Below, one piece after another: positions 1 to 8,890 of a stretch of 64,000 bases of DNA. The DNA is from SLNP01 sp964568875 (lineage in GTDB: Bacteria > Bacteroidota > Bacteroidia > Bacteroidales > VadinHA17). Position numbers and translations under genes: made by a program. Within the stretch, counting starts at the first letter, position 1. Each line of letters begins with the position of its first letter. Location of the stretch: positions 44,577 through 108,576 of the forward strand of contig CAZMSH010000010.1 of assembly GCA_964568875.1 (NCBI GenBank), written 5' to 3'. The notes beneath the pieces were generated by a model, which was not told the origin of the DNA, did not search any database, and saw nothing but the letters and a program-made list of their open reading frames with translations.

Positions 1-441
1 AATTCAACCAATGCTCTCTACCTGGGAAGGGGTTATCTGTTTCCGGTAGCTCTGGAAGGAGCACTTAAGCTCAAGGAGATATCATATATTCATGCTGAAG
101 GGTACCCCGCCGCTGAGATGAAACACGGCCCGATAGCCCTTATCGATGAGAATATGCCTGTTGTCGTGGTTGCCCCCAGGGAAAATTCGTATGACAAAAT
201 AGTAAGCAACATACAGGAGATCAAGGCCCGAAAGGGAACCGTTATAGCTATAATTACCGAGGGAGACGATGTGATAAGCAAGATTGCCGACCACGTACTC
301 GAAATACCTGCAACGCTGCCGGTATATTCAGGACTCCTGGCAGTTATACCACTGCAGTTGCTGTCATATCACATAGCTGTGCTGAGAGGATGCGATGTCG
401 ACCAGCCCCGCAATCTCGCCAAGTCGGTAACAGTAGAGTAA
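1..441 (+). CDS. glmS: Glutamine-fructose-6-phosphate aminotransferase (isomerizing), C-terminal part
   Basis: This is the 3' end of glmS, cut by the left edge of the window; 146 residues remain. GlmS makes glucosamine-6-phosphate from fructose-6-phosphate and glutamine, the first step to UDP-GlcNAc. What is visible is the end of the second SIS (sugar isomerase) domain: the block EGALKLKEISYIHAEGYPA followed by EMKHGPIAL carries the Glu, Lys and His residues that form the isomerase active site in the family, and the chain ends in DQPRNLAKSVTVE, the usual GlmS terminus with its catalytic Lys. The glutaminase domain lies outside the window. The next gene starts 11 bases downstream in the same direction. 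Confidence 0.97.
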   Translation, partial: NSTNALYLGRGYLFPVALEGALKLKEISYIHAEGYPAAEMKHGPIALIDENMPVVVVAPRENSYDKIVSNIQEIKARKGTVIAIITEGDDVISKIADHVLEIPATLPVYSGLLAVIPLQLLSYHIAVLRGCDVDQPRNLAKSVTVE

Positions 442-452
442 ACAGATAGAAT

Positions 453-2453
453 ATGCCCGATTCAGTTAATTACCGTGACATTACCACCCGTGAAAGGGAG
501 GTGATGGAGGCAAATGGCTGCAGATGTGATGACTGGAGCAGGGTAAAGGTTGCCGGTGGATTTATCGCGTCATCTTTTGCCAATGTCTGCTTTTCAGGTG
601 ACATCTTTCTGGGTGTAATGAGCGGCATAAGAACTGACAACGCAGGAGTCAGTGAGCATGAGGGGATATGGAACGCCAGGATTCATAACTGCACGATCGG
701 GGATCATGCAGTCATCAGAAACATACAGGGTTATATCGCCAACTATGTCATTGAAGATTTCGTGGCTATTTCCGGTTGCGGAACCATAGTCACTGATGGA
801 GAAACCTGTTTTGGCAACGGCGCGGTGGTAAATGTGCTGAATGAAGCAGGCGGACGAAGTATAAGGATATGGGATGGACTGACGGCACAGCTTGCATATA
901 TAGCAGCTGTATGGCGGCATCGTAACAAAACCCTAAAGGCAATTGACAAAATTATCGACCGGCATTGCAATTCAATAAAGTCCTCAAAAGGGGTCATCGG
1001 AAGTATGTCAAGGATTACCGGATGCAGCTCAATAAGAAACGTCAGGGTTGGCAAAGGTGCGACGCTTGAGAATTGCCTTACCCTTGCCGAAGGGTCGGTT
1101 AACAGTAGTGAGGAAGAACCGGTGTTTATAGGCCCCGGAGTCATTATGGAGAGGTTTATCGTAGGCAGAAGCTCGGTAGTAACCGATCAGTCTGTTATCA
1201 GGGATTGCTTTGTCGGGGAGGGTTGCCACATCGGTATGCAGTTTTCTGCCGTTCACTCTCTCTTCTTTGCCAACTGCAGCTTTTACCAGGGAGAGGCCTG
1301 TTCAATATTTGCCGGACCGTTTACCGTTTCACATCATAAATCAACACTTCTTATTGCAGGTATGTTCTCATTCATGAATGCAGGCAGTGGAACAAACCAG
1401 AGCAATCACATGTACAAGCTGGGGCCCATTCACCAGGGGATCATAGAGCGCGGATCGAAAACAGGCAGCGACTCGTACCTTCTGTGGCCGGCAAGGATCG
1501 GCGCCTTCACTCTCGTTGTCGGAAGACACTATGGCAATCCCGACACCTCAATGTTTCCCTTCTCATACCTCGTCGAGAAGGGTGGAGGAAGCCTGCTGAT
1601 ACCGGCCTTGAACCTTACCAGTGTGGGAACCATAAGAGATGCACGCAAGTGGCCAAAGCGGGATAAGAGAACTGGTAAGGATGTCGCTGATTTAATCAGT
1701 TTTGATCTTTTTACGCCCTATACAGTTGCGAAGATGATAAAAGGTCGTGACCTTCTTGAAGACATATCAGGGGAGAAGGGTGACGGAACCGAATATCATA
1801 ATGCTTCAGGCTTCAGGATATCCAGGAGGACCCTGAGAAAGTGTATCGATTTCTACGACGCAGGAATAAACAAATTCCTGGGCAATTCGCTGATCAGCAG
1901 ACTGGAAGGCGAAGAGATAACTTCTCAAAATGAATTGCGCCGGCGGCTTGCCTCTGACTCAGCGACAGGAGCAGGCGAGTGGGCTGATGTAGGAGGCATG
2001 ACAGCGCCGCTGGAAGAGTTTGAAGCAATCGTTGACAAGATCGAAAAAGGAAAGATTTCGTCTGAACATGATATTAAGGGTGAGTTTGCGACTGTGGCGG
2101 CAAACTTACGGAACGCAGAGTGGAGATGGACAGCAGCAGTACTGGAAAAAAGGAAGGGCAAGCCGGTAGCTGAATTCTCTGCCGGTGATGTTATTGATAT
2201 TATCAAAGAATGGAAGAAGAGCGTTGTAGACCTCGATTACAGATTGTATGAGGATGCAATGAAGGAGTTCGGACTGTCGGCCAGCACAGGGTTCGGGGCA
2301 GATGGTGATGATAAGGTTAAAAGAGCCGATTTTGAGGCTGTTCGAGGTAACCCGGAAAGCAACCATGAAGTGCAGTCAATAATGGAGCATATAAAGGAAA
2401 AAACCCAAATCGCCGATCGCCTTATAAACCAGTTAAAAATCCTTAACCCCTGA
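453..2453 (+). CDS. DUF4954 family protein (left-handed beta-helix-like)
   Basis: A 666-residue protein that resembles the DUF4954 family, which is largely confined to Bacteroidota and has no established function. The first two thirds show many loosely spaced hexapeptide-type turns (for example CTIGDHAVI, VRVGKGATLENC, FVGEGCHIG), the pattern of a left-handed beta-helix such as occurs in sugar-nucleotide acyl- or nucleotidyltransferases; the last 170 residues are charged and helical. No signal peptide is seen, so it is probably cytoplasmic. It begins 11 bases after glmS and is probably co-transcribed with it, which hints at a role in amino-sugar or nucleotide-sugar metabolism, but this is inference only. 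Confidence 0.8.
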   Translation: MPDSVNYRDITTREREVMEANGCRCDDWSRVKVAGGFIASSFANVCFSGDIFLGVMSGIRTDNAGVSEHEGIWNARIHNCTIGDHAVIRNIQGYIANYVIEDFVAISGCGTIVTDGETCFGNGAVVNVLNEAGGRSIRIWDGLTAQLAYIAAVWRHRNKTLKAIDKIIDRHCNSIKSSKGVIGSMSRITGCSSIRNVRVGKGATLENCLTLAEGSVNSSEEEPVFIGPGVIMERFIVGRSSVVTDQSVIRDCFVGEGCHIGMQFSAVHSLFFANCSFYQGEACSIFAGPFTVSHHKSTLLIAGMFSFMNAGSGTNQSNHMYKLGPIHQGIIERGSKTGSDSYLLWPARIGAFTLVVGRHYGNPDTSMFPFSYLVEKGGGSLLIPALNLTSVGTIRDARKWPKRDKRTGKDVADLISFDLFTPYTVAKMIKGRDLLEDISGEKGDGTEYHNASGFRISRRTLRKCIDFYDAGINKFLGNSLISRLEGEEITSQNELRRRLASDSATGAGEWADVGGMTAPLEEFEAIVDKIEKGKISSEHDIKGEFATVAANLRNAEWRWTAAVLEKRKGKPVAEFSAGDVIDIIKEWKKSVVDLDYRLYEDAMKEFGLSASTGFGADGDDKVKRADFEAVRGNPESNHEVQSIMEHIKEKTQIADRLINQLKILNP

Positions 2454-2484
2454 ATCCACAAATCAACCCGTAACCCGCAACCCT

Positions 2485-2580
2485 CCTCCGCTTTCTGCCG
2501 CAAGCTACGGAGGGCGCAGCCCGGAACCCGGAACCCCCCTCCGCTTTCTGCCGCAAGCTACGGAGGGCGCAGCCCGGAAC
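2485..2580. repeat. Two copies of a 43-base palindromic unit
   Basis: A 43-base unit occurs at 2485-2527 and again, identical, at 2538-2580. Within each copy CCTCCG and CGGAGG form a perfect inverted repeat (2485-2490 with 2508-2513; 2538-2543 with 2561-2566), and CTT/AAG extends the stem inward, so each copy can fold as a hairpin. The unit resembles a REP-type element. It lies between the converging DUF4954 and rmlB genes and may act as a two-way terminator. Confidence 0.8.
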
Positions 2581-2630
2581 ACGCACCCCGCAACCCGAGG
2601 CCCCAGCCGGGTTTGCAACCATCGTTAGCA

Positions 2631-2675
2631 ATCTGAAATCTGAAATCTGAAATCTGAAATCTGAAATCTGAAATC
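2631..2675. repeat. Heptamer tandem array (ATCTGAA)6
   Basis: Six perfect copies of ATCTGAA followed by a partial ATC. The array is flanked on both sides by ATCGTTA, at 2621-2627 and 2673-2679, the second overlapping the final partial unit. It sits just past the end of rmlB in a convergent junction. It is the first of several period-7 arrays in this window. Confidence 0.92.
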
Positions 2676-2690
2676 GTTAATCTTATATCC

Positions 2691-3746
2691 TCACCCTTTT
2701 CCGTACTGCTTTTCGTAGTATTTTCCGTATTCACCCGAGATAACCCTGTTTAGCCACTCTTCATTTTCGAGATACCAGTCAACTGTTTTTTCAAGACCTG
2801 TTTCGAAATCAACGGAAGGTTCCCAGCCAAGTACTGATCTGATTTTTGATGAATCTATAGCGTATCTCAGGTCGTGGCCTGCCCTGTCGGTTACAAATGT
2901 GATAAGCTTTTCCGAGGTGCCGCCCGGCCTGTTCATCCGCCTGTCCATTATCCTGCAGAGTGATCTTACCAGATCGATGTTTCTCCACTCATTGTTGCCT
3001 CCTACATTGTATGTATCTCCCGATTTTCCATGATGGAAGATGACATCGACAGCAATTGCGTGATCTTCGACATAAAGCCAGTCTCGTACATTTTCACCCT
3101 TTCCGTAAACCGGTATCTGTTTGCTGGTCTTGATGTTGTTTATAGTCAGCGGTATAAGTTTCTCAGGAAACTGATTCGGACCGTAATTGTTGGAGCAGTT
3201 TGAGATCACATAATTGATGCCATATGTATGACCGTAGGCCCTTACCAGATGATCGGAAGAGGCTTTGGATGCGGAATATGGACTTCGGGGGTCATAGGGT
3301 GTATGCTCAGTAAACAGTCCTTCTGCCCCAAGGGAGCCGTAAACTTCATCAGTTGAGATATGGTAAAACCTTTTTTCCTTCTGGTTTCCTCTCCAGGCCT
3401 CGCGGCAGGCGTTAAGAAGATTTGCCGTACCAACGATGTTAGTCATTATGAATTCATCGGGGGCAGAGATTGACCTGTCGACATGTGATTCGGCAGCAAG
3501 ATGAACGACTCCGTCAAAGTCATACTTGTCAAAAAGCGATTTAACCTCCTCTTTGTCGGCGATATCTCTTTTTTCGAACCTGTAGCCGGGCATTCCGTCT
3601 ACGTCGGTGAGGTTTTCAAGATTACCTGCATAGGTCAGTTTGTCAGCATTAACTATCAGGTAGTCAGGATAGTTTCTCAGAAAACGCCTTACCACATGAG
3701 ATCCAATAAAGCCGGCACCGCCTGTTATAAGTATAGTCTTGTTCAT
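2691..3746 (-). CDS. rfbB: dTDP-glucose 4,6-dehydratase
   Basis: A 351-residue extended SDR enzyme that converts dTDP-glucose to dTDP-4-keto-6-deoxyglucose, the branch point to dTDP-rhamnose and other deoxysugars. The NAD-binding motif TGGAGFIG is at residues 8-15, the dehydratase signature STDEVYG at 131-137 supplies Thr132, Asp133 and Glu134, and the YxxxK pair is Tyr157/Lys161. Length and full-length similarity fit RmlB. It is the last gene of a six-gene minus-strand operon, 30 bases after galE. The other rhamnose genes (rmlA, C, D) are not in this window, so the final sugar cannot be told. Confidence 0.96.
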   Translation of the reverse strand: MNKTILITGGAGFIGSHVVRRFLRNYPDYLIVNADKLTYAGNLENLTDVDGMPGYRFEKRDIADKEEVKSLFDKYDFDGVVHLAAESHVDRSISAPDEFIMTNIVGTANLLNACREAWRGNQKEKRFYHISTDEVYGSLGAEGLFTEHTPYDPRSPYSASKASSDHLVRAYGHTYGINYVISNCSNNYGPNQFPEKLIPLTINNIKTSKQIPVYGKGENVRDWLYVEDHAIAVDVIFHHGKSGDTYNVGGNNEWRNIDLVRSLCRIMDRRMNRPGGTSEKLITFVTDRAGHDLRYAIDSSKIRSVLGWEPSVDFETGLEKTVDWYLENEEWLNRVISGEYGKYYEKQYGKG

Positions 3747-3776
3747 CTGGTTAATATTTTCGGGTTTGTTTGGTAG

Positions 3777-4811
3777 TCACTTCTCCGCTTTTCTTATCTC
3801 CTGTTCCCATTTCCAGGCTGTCAGCATAGCATCGTCGAGCGAGCTTAGCGTCCTCCACCCCAGTTCACGGTTGGCCAGCGACGGGTCGGCCCATATCTTT
3901 TCTATGTCTCCCTTGCGGCGTGGAGCTATGCGGTATGGAATCTTAATCCCCGTAGCTCTTTCAAAAGACTCAATTGCCTCCAGTACTGAAACACCCTTAC
4001 CGGTGCCAAGGTTGAAAACCTCATACGGCGCCTTGTTGTTTCTTTCAATAAGCCGCTTTACTGAAACAACATGAGCCCTGGCCAGATCGACCACGTGCAG
4101 GTAGTCACGTATGGCTGTACCGTCAGGCGTGTTATAGTCATTGCCATAGACGTTCAGTTCCTTTCTTAATCCTATAGCTGTCTGGGTTATGTAGGGAACC
4201 AGGTTTTCAGGAACGCCGGTTGGAAGCTCTCCGATAAGAGCTGTAGGGTGTGCGCCTATGGGATTGAAGTACCGCAGTGATATTGCATTAAGTATTTCAG
4301 GCGAGGCGCTGGTGGCATCGAAGATAATGTCTTCGCTTATTTTCTTTGTGTTCCCATAGGGTGAGATAGCCGGAAAAACCGGATCTTCTTCGGTAACAGG
4401 CAGCTTTTCGGGCTGACCGTAAACGGTGCATGATGATGAAAAGACAAACGAGTTGCAGTTGTGTCTCTTCATTGAGTCAAGCAGATTGATAAGCGAAACG
4501 AGATTGTTTCTGTAGTATTCCAGGGGTCTCAGAACGGAATCGCCTACAGCCTTCAATGCGGCAAAGTGTATTACCGCATCTATGTTCCTGTGTTCTGAAA
4601 AGAGGGTTTCAAGTCTGGCTGAGTCACAAAGGTCAAATGGCTCAAGGTGCGGATTGATTCCGGTAATACGCGATATTCTTTCAGCAATGAAAGGTTCTGA
4701 ATTTGAGAAGTTATCTACGATAATTACTTCATAACCCTCTTTCTGCAGTTCAACGACTGTATGCGATCCTATGAATCCTGTTCCACCTGTTACCAGAACT
4801 TTTCCGTTCAT
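3777..4811 (-). CDS. galE: UDP-glucose 4-epimerase
   Basis: A 344-residue GalE of standard length, which interconverts UDP-glucose and UDP-galactose (possibly also the N-acetyl forms) using bound NAD. Seen: the glycine-rich motif TGGTGFIGSH near the N-terminus, the SSSCTVYG segment at 125-132 with its catalytic Ser/Thr, and Tyr152xxxLys156 in PYGNTKK. It starts 2 bases after the upstream dehydrogenase stop codon, so translation is probably coupled. In this operon it most likely supplies UDP-Gal or UDP-GalNAc for a surface polysaccharide rather than serving galactose catabolism, as no galK or galT is near. Confidence 0.95.
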   Translation of the reverse strand: MNGKVLVTGGTGFIGSHTVVELQKEGYEVIIVDNFSNSEPFIAERISRITGINPHLEPFDLCDSARLETLFSEHRNIDAVIHFAALKAVGDSVLRPLEYYRNNLVSLINLLDSMKRHNCNSFVFSSSCTVYGQPEKLPVTEEDPVFPAISPYGNTKKISEDIIFDATSASPEILNAISLRYFNPIGAHPTALIGELPTGVPENLVPYITQTAIGLRKELNVYGNDYNTPDGTAIRDYLHVVDLARAHVVSVKRLIERNNKAPYEVFNLGTGKGVSVLEAIESFERATGIKIPYRIAPRRKGDIEKIWADPSLANRELGWRTLSSLDDAMLTAWKWEQEIRKAEK

Positions 4812-4813
4812 TT

Positions 4814-6103
4814 TCAGAGACTCCAGTATTTGTGTTCTGAGATTTTTCCTCTCAGGATACCCTTAATATCAACTATAAGGCCGTCTTTGGTGAGCAGGTT
4901 GTTAAAATACTCTTCCTTCAGGTCAAGGTATTTCGAATGGCTGACTGCCAGTATTACTGCATCGTATTTGCCTGCAGGCGCGGAAGAGAGTGTAATCCCA
5001 TACTCTTCTTTAACCTCATGTGCTGAGGCATCGGGGTCAATTATGTCAACCGGTATTCCGAAATCCCTCAGTTCGTTGTAGACATCCACAACCTTTGAGT
5101 TCCTTATATCTGTTACATTCTCTTTAAATGTAATACCCATTATGAGTATACGGGCCTCCCTCATGTTGACTCCTGCTGCTATCAGTTTTTTTACTGTTTG
5201 CTTCCCGACATAACGACCCATGCTGTCGTTTATGAACCGGCCGGAGTCTATCATATGTGGGTGATAGCCAAGGGATTTGGCTTTGTATGAGAGGTAGTAC
5301 GGATCAACGCCGATGCAGTGACCCCCTACAAGGCCAGGATAGAAGTTGAGGAAGTTCCACTTGGTGCCGGCAGCTTCGAGTACCTCGTACGTGTTGATGC
5401 CCATCTTGTTGAAGATGATAGAGAGTTCGTTCATGAAGGCGATGTTGATATCGCGCTGGGTGTTCTCTATTATCTTGGCAGCTTCGGCGACCTTAATGGA
5501 ACTTGCCCTGTGAACACCTGCCTTTATTATCAGCTCATATGCACGGGCAATGTTCTCGGCTGATTCGGGGTCGCATCCGCTGGTTACTTTGACTATGGCC
5601 GTCAGTGTGTGCTTTTTGTCGCCCGGATTGATTCTCTCGGGGCTGAAGCCTACCTTGAAGTCGGTCTTGTATTTCAGTCCTGAGAATCTCTCAAGAACAG
5701 GAACACACTCTTCCTCTGTACAGCCGGGATAAACAGTTGATTCATAGACTACATAGTCGCCTTTTTTCAATATTGACCCCACTGTCTCTGAGGCTTTGAT
5801 CACAGGTGTGAGATCGGGAAGGTTGTTTATTGTGGTAGGTGTTGGCACGGCAATGATATGGAATGATGCTTCCCGCAGGTCAGCAGCGTCTGCCGTATAG
5901 TGAATATCGGTTCCCTCAAATTCGGAAGGATCAAGTTCATTGCTGGGGTCTATGCCTTTCTTCATCAGCTCGACCCTGTCAGGTTTAATGTCAAAACCGA
6001 CAACCTTAATCTTACGTGCAAATTCGAGTGCAATAGGCAGGCCTACATATCCGAGGCCGATCACAGAGAGTTTTGTCTCTTTTTCAAGTAGTTTGTCAAT
6101 CAT
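4814..6103 (-). CDS. UDP-N-acetyl sugar 6-dehydrogenase (TviB/WbpO/WbpA type)
   Basis: A 429-residue UDP-glucose/GDP-mannose dehydrogenase family enzyme that oxidises C6 of a UDP-sugar to a uronic acid in two NAD-dependent steps. The N-terminal Rossmann motif GLGYVGLP is at about 16-23, the central helix carries Lys210 and Asn in AEAAKIIENTQRD, and the catalytic Cys263 lies in GGHCIGVDPYYL. Sequence and length are closest to the Vi-antigen/WbpO-type enzymes that act on UDP-GlcNAc or UDP-GalNAc. The upstream genes match the WbpB-WbpD-WbpE set, so in this context UDP-GlcNAc is the likely substrate. It is 2 bases from both neighbours, a tight operon. Confidence 0.9.
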   Translation of the reverse strand: MIDKLLEKETKLSVIGLGYVGLPIALEFARKIKVVGFDIKPDRVELMKKGIDPSNELDPSEFEGTDIHYTADAADLREASFHIIAVPTPTTINNLPDLTPVIKASETVGSILKKGDYVVYESTVYPGCTEEECVPVLERFSGLKYKTDFKVGFSPERINPGDKKHTLTAIVKVTSGCDPESAENIARAYELIIKAGVHRASSIKVAEAAKIIENTQRDINIAFMNELSIIFNKMGINTYEVLEAAGTKWNFLNFYPGLVGGHCIGVDPYYLSYKAKSLGYHPHMIDSGRFINDSMGRYVGKQTVKKLIAAGVNMREARILIMGITFKENVTDIRNSKVVDVYNELRDFGIPVDIIDPDASAHEVKEEYGITLSSAPAGKYDAVILAVSHSKYLDLKEEYFNNLLTKDGLIVDIKGILRGKISEHKYWSL

Positions 6104-6105
6104 AT

Positions 6106-7059
6106 TTAGATTTTCTTAAGTGCGGGATGATAATCTCCTTTCAGGCCTGTCGGTTTTGCGTTACGAATGCCGTAAACCGTTTCCACCGACTGGCGTGAGG
6201 CTTCCAGGCCATATCCTCTGCCGGCAAGGATTTCCTGGTATGTTATGGTGTGCAACTCGGTAAACCCGTCGCTGAACTCAAATTCATCACCATCAACGGT
6301 TATTGATCTGAATGTTGTTTTTCCGGCTTCGCGTGACTTGTCGGGAATGTCGGCAGAGTCAAGGCTGAGAAACCATCTTATTCTTGCGTTTTCCAGTTCA
6401 AGAAAGCCTGCCGCCTTGTTGTATTCCAGCAGATGGACCTGGTTTGAAACAGTTTTTCCAAAAATCCAACCCAGCATGTCGAAGAAATGCACCCCGATAT
6501 TTGTGGCCACGCCACCTGACTTCTGTATGTCTCCCTTCCACGAGATATAGTACCAGTTACCCCTGCAGGTGATGTATGTAAGGTCTATATCATATTTTGT
6601 GTTGCGGGGAGCAGAGAGCACTTTTTCTCTCAGCCTGACTATCTCGGGGTGGTGACGCAACTGGAGGATCGTATATACATTACGTTCCGTCTCTTTTTCA
6701 ATTTCAATAAGGGCGTCTATGTTCCATGGGTTCAGAACCACGGGTTTTTCACATATAGCGTCAGCCTTGTGCCTCAGGGCGAACCTTATATGTGCATCAT
6801 GAAGGTAATTCGGCGAGCAGATACTGACATAGTCAATCTGGGTACCGTTTCTTTTCAGCTTCTCAAAATGACGGTCGTATCTTTCAAATTCCACAAAGAA
6901 ATCACTATTTGGAAAGTAACTGTCGATAAGGCCCACCGAGTCAAACCTGTCGAGACTGGCAAGGAGCCGGTTACCTGTTTCCTTTATTGCTTTAAGATGG
7001 CGCACCGCTATATATCCGGCTACGCCTATCATTCCGAAGTTCTTTGGTTCCTGGTTCAT
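6106..7059 (-). CDS. wbpB: Gfo/Idh/MocA oxidoreductase, UDP-GlcNAcA 3-dehydrogenase (WbpB/WlbA type)
   Basis: A 317-residue NAD-dependent oxidoreductase that in the WbpB/WlbA family oxidises C3 of UDP-N-acetylglucosaminuronic acid to the 3-keto sugar. Seen: an N-terminal Rossmann segment beginning NFGMIGVAGY, the family motif CEKPVVLNP with catalytic Lys105, and GVHFFDMLGW with His191. An upstream GTG at 7069-7071 is in frame, but the ATG at 7057-7059 leaves the family N-terminus intact and is preferred. WbpB enzymes work in a redox cycle with the WbpE aminotransferase, which is encoded two genes upstream here. Confidence 0.92.
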   Translation of the reverse strand: MNQEPKNFGMIGVAGYIAVRHLKAIKETGNRLLASLDRFDSVGLIDSYFPNSDFFVEFERYDRHFEKLKRNGTQIDYVSICSPNYLHDAHIRFALRHKADAICEKPVVLNPWNIDALIEIEKETERNVYTILQLRHHPEIVRLREKVLSAPRNTKYDIDLTYITCRGNWYYISWKGDIQKSGGVATNIGVHFFDMLGWIFGKTVSNQVHLLEYNKAAGFLELENARIRWFLSLDSADIPDKSREAGKTTFRSITVDGDEFEFSDGFTELHTITYQEILAGRGYGLEASRQSVETVYGIRNAKPTGLKGDYHPALKKI

Positions 7060-7089
7060 TAGGGTGATCACTGAAAAAGAGTTGTAAAA

Positions 7090-7671
7090 TTACTTAATTA
7101 TCCTTGATACGGTCTCATTTTCGAGCCGGTAATTTTCACCGCTCTCAGGGCAGGTGGCGAATCCCTTTTCATCGAATTTAAGCCTGTGGCCATATTCGCT
7201 TACCCAACCGATCTGCCGGGCAGGATTACCTACCACAAGGGCATAAGGTTTTACCGGTCGTGTGATAACAGCTCCGGCACCTATGAATGACCATTCTCCG
7301 ATATCGTTTCCGCAGACTATAGTTGCGTTGGCGCCTATTGAAGCCCCTCGTCCGACATTTGTCTTTACATACTGATCCTTGCGTATCACCGAGCTCCTTG
7401 GATTGATGATATTGGTAAAGACCATCGAGGGGCCCAGGAAGACGTCATCATCGCATAACACTCCGGTATATATAGAGACATTGTTCTGCACCTTGACATT
7501 ACGACCCAGCCTTACACCCGGCGACACCACTACGTTCTGGCCTAAATTGCAGCCTTCGCCTATTTCGCATCCTTCCATAATATGAGAGAAATGCCATATT
7601 CTGGTTCCTTTGCCTATCGTGCAGCCATCGTCAATAACTGCTGTCTCATGCGCATAATATTCTCTTTCCAT
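7090..7671 (-). CDS. wbpD: UDP-2-acetamido-3-amino-uronate N-acetyltransferase (WbpD/WlbB type)
   Basis: A 193-residue trimeric left-handed beta-helix acyltransferase. It shows about ten hexapeptide turns from residue 10 to 150 (for example CTIGKGTRIW, CNLGQNVVV, ASIGANATIV) and the family ending GNPARQIGWVSEYGHRL. WbpD/WlbB enzymes use acetyl-CoA to acetylate the 3-amino group made by the aminotransferase. It lies 10 bases after the aminotransferase gene and 30 before wbpB, consistent with one transcript for the whole pathway. Confidence 0.94.
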   Translation of the reverse strand: MEREYYAHETAVIDDGCTIGKGTRIWHFSHIMEGCEIGEGCNLGQNVVVSPGVRLGRNVKVQNNVSIYTGVLCDDDVFLGPSMVFTNIINPRSSVIRKDQYVKTNVGRGASIGANATIVCGNDIGEWSFIGAGAVITRPVKPYALVVGNPARQIGWVSEYGHRLKFDEKGFATCPESGENYRLENETVSRIIK

Positions 7672-7681
7672 ATGCTTACTA

Positions 7682-8812
7682 TTACTTAAAAAAACCGATT
7701 ATGGTTTCTGTTATGTGTTCAAGCTGCTCTTCTGTCATTTCGGTGTGCATAGGAAGTGAGATCACCTCTTGTGACAGCTTTTCCGTAACAGGGTAATTCC
7801 CGGCAGAAAAACCGTATTTTTCATATGCCTTTTGCCGGTTCAGGGGAACAGGGTAGTAGACCATGGAGGGTATGCCTGCCTTCTGAAGCTCATTCTTCAG
7901 ATCATCACGCCTGCCGTTGGTAATCTTAAGAGTGTACTGATGAAAGATATGATCAGACCAGCTTACTCTTTCCGGTATCTCCAGGCCGGGCAGGTTCCTG
8001 AGGGCATTATCATAGTAATCAGCTGCCGATTTCCTTGCATTGTTAAACTCATCAAGATGCCTTAGCTTGACTCTCAGAATTGCTGCCTGAAGGGTGTCCA
8101 GCCTCGAGTTGACACCGGTATGATCGTGGTAATACCTTACCTTCATTCCATGATTGCAAATACTCCTTGCCATTGCAGCAAGCTCGTCGTTATTGGTGAA
8201 AAGCGCTCCTCCGTCACCGTAGCAGCCCAGGTTCTTTGACGGGAAGAATGATGTACAGCCGAAGTCCCCTATGGTTCCTGCCCTGGATATCGTGCCGTCA
8301 CGGAATTTGTATGTGGCTCCTGTAGCCTGAGCAGTGTCTTCAATAACAAACAGATTGTGCCTGCGGGCAATGTCCATAATGGCTTCCATGTCGCAGCACT
8401 GGCCGAACAGATGTACCGGTACAATAGCCCTTGTCTTCGGGGTAATGGCTTTCTCTATTGCTTCGGCTGTAATATTGAAACATGAGTAACATGGATCGGT
8501 AAGTACCGGTGTGAGTCCCAGCAGTGCAACAACCTCAACGGTAGCTATAAAGGTGAAGTTGGTTGTTATTACCTCATCACCGGGTTTAAGCCCCAGCGCC
8601 ATCATTGCCACCTGAAGGGCATCGGTGCCGTTGGCACAGGAAATGACGTTACCTGCTTCAAGGAATGAGGCCAGCTCTTTTTCAAAGGCCTCAACATCGG
8701 GACCCTTTATAAATGCGGTTGATTCAAGGACATTTCTTATGGCTTCATCTGTTTCATTCTTAAGCCTGTCATACTGTGACCTGAGGTCAACCATTTGAAT
8801 CTCTTTCTTCAT
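7682..8812 (-). CDS. wbpE: DegT/DnrJ/EryC1/StrS aminotransferase (WbpE type)
   Basis: A 376-residue PLP-dependent sugar aminotransferase. The PLP lysine is Lys193 in FFPSKNLGCYGDGGA, and Asp159 in VIEDTAQATGA contacts the pyridine ring; both are standard for the family. With WbpB and WbpD downstream it is predicted to transfer an amino group from glutamate to the 3-keto group of UDP-3-keto-GlcNAcA. It is the first gene of the operon 8812-2691. A near match to the -7 promoter element (TATCTTCG, one mismatch) lies at 8833-8840 on this strand, giving a leader of roughly 15 bases. Confidence 0.93.
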   Translation of the reverse strand: MKKEIQMVDLRSQYDRLKNETDEAIRNVLESTAFIKGPDVEAFEKELASFLEAGNVISCANGTDALQVAMMALGLKPGDEVITTNFTFIATVEVVALLGLTPVLTDPCYSCFNITAEAIEKAITPKTRAIVPVHLFGQCCDMEAIMDIARRHNLFVIEDTAQATGATYKFRDGTISRAGTIGDFGCTSFFPSKNLGCYGDGGALFTNNDELAAMARSICNHGMKVRYYHDHTGVNSRLDTLQAAILRVKLRHLDEFNNARKSAADYYDNALRNLPGLEIPERVSWSDHIFHQYTLKITNGRRDDLKNELQKAGIPSMVYYPVPLNRQKAYEKYGFSAGNYPVTEKLSQEVISLPMHTEMTEEQLEHITETIIGFFK

Positions 8813-8890
8813 CTGCTTCGTGAATCAGGTTACGAAGATAATATATTTTGACTTTTTCGGTCTGTCAGTATGTGCATCTCCAATTTTGTT

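Noticed and set aside
743..1144. 133-codon open frame on the minus strand
   Set aside because: Antisense to the DUF4954 gene, with no start signal or family resemblance.
2454..2690. Small gene between DUF4954 and rmlB
   Set aside because: The open frames here only translate the 43-base units and the ATCTGAA array.
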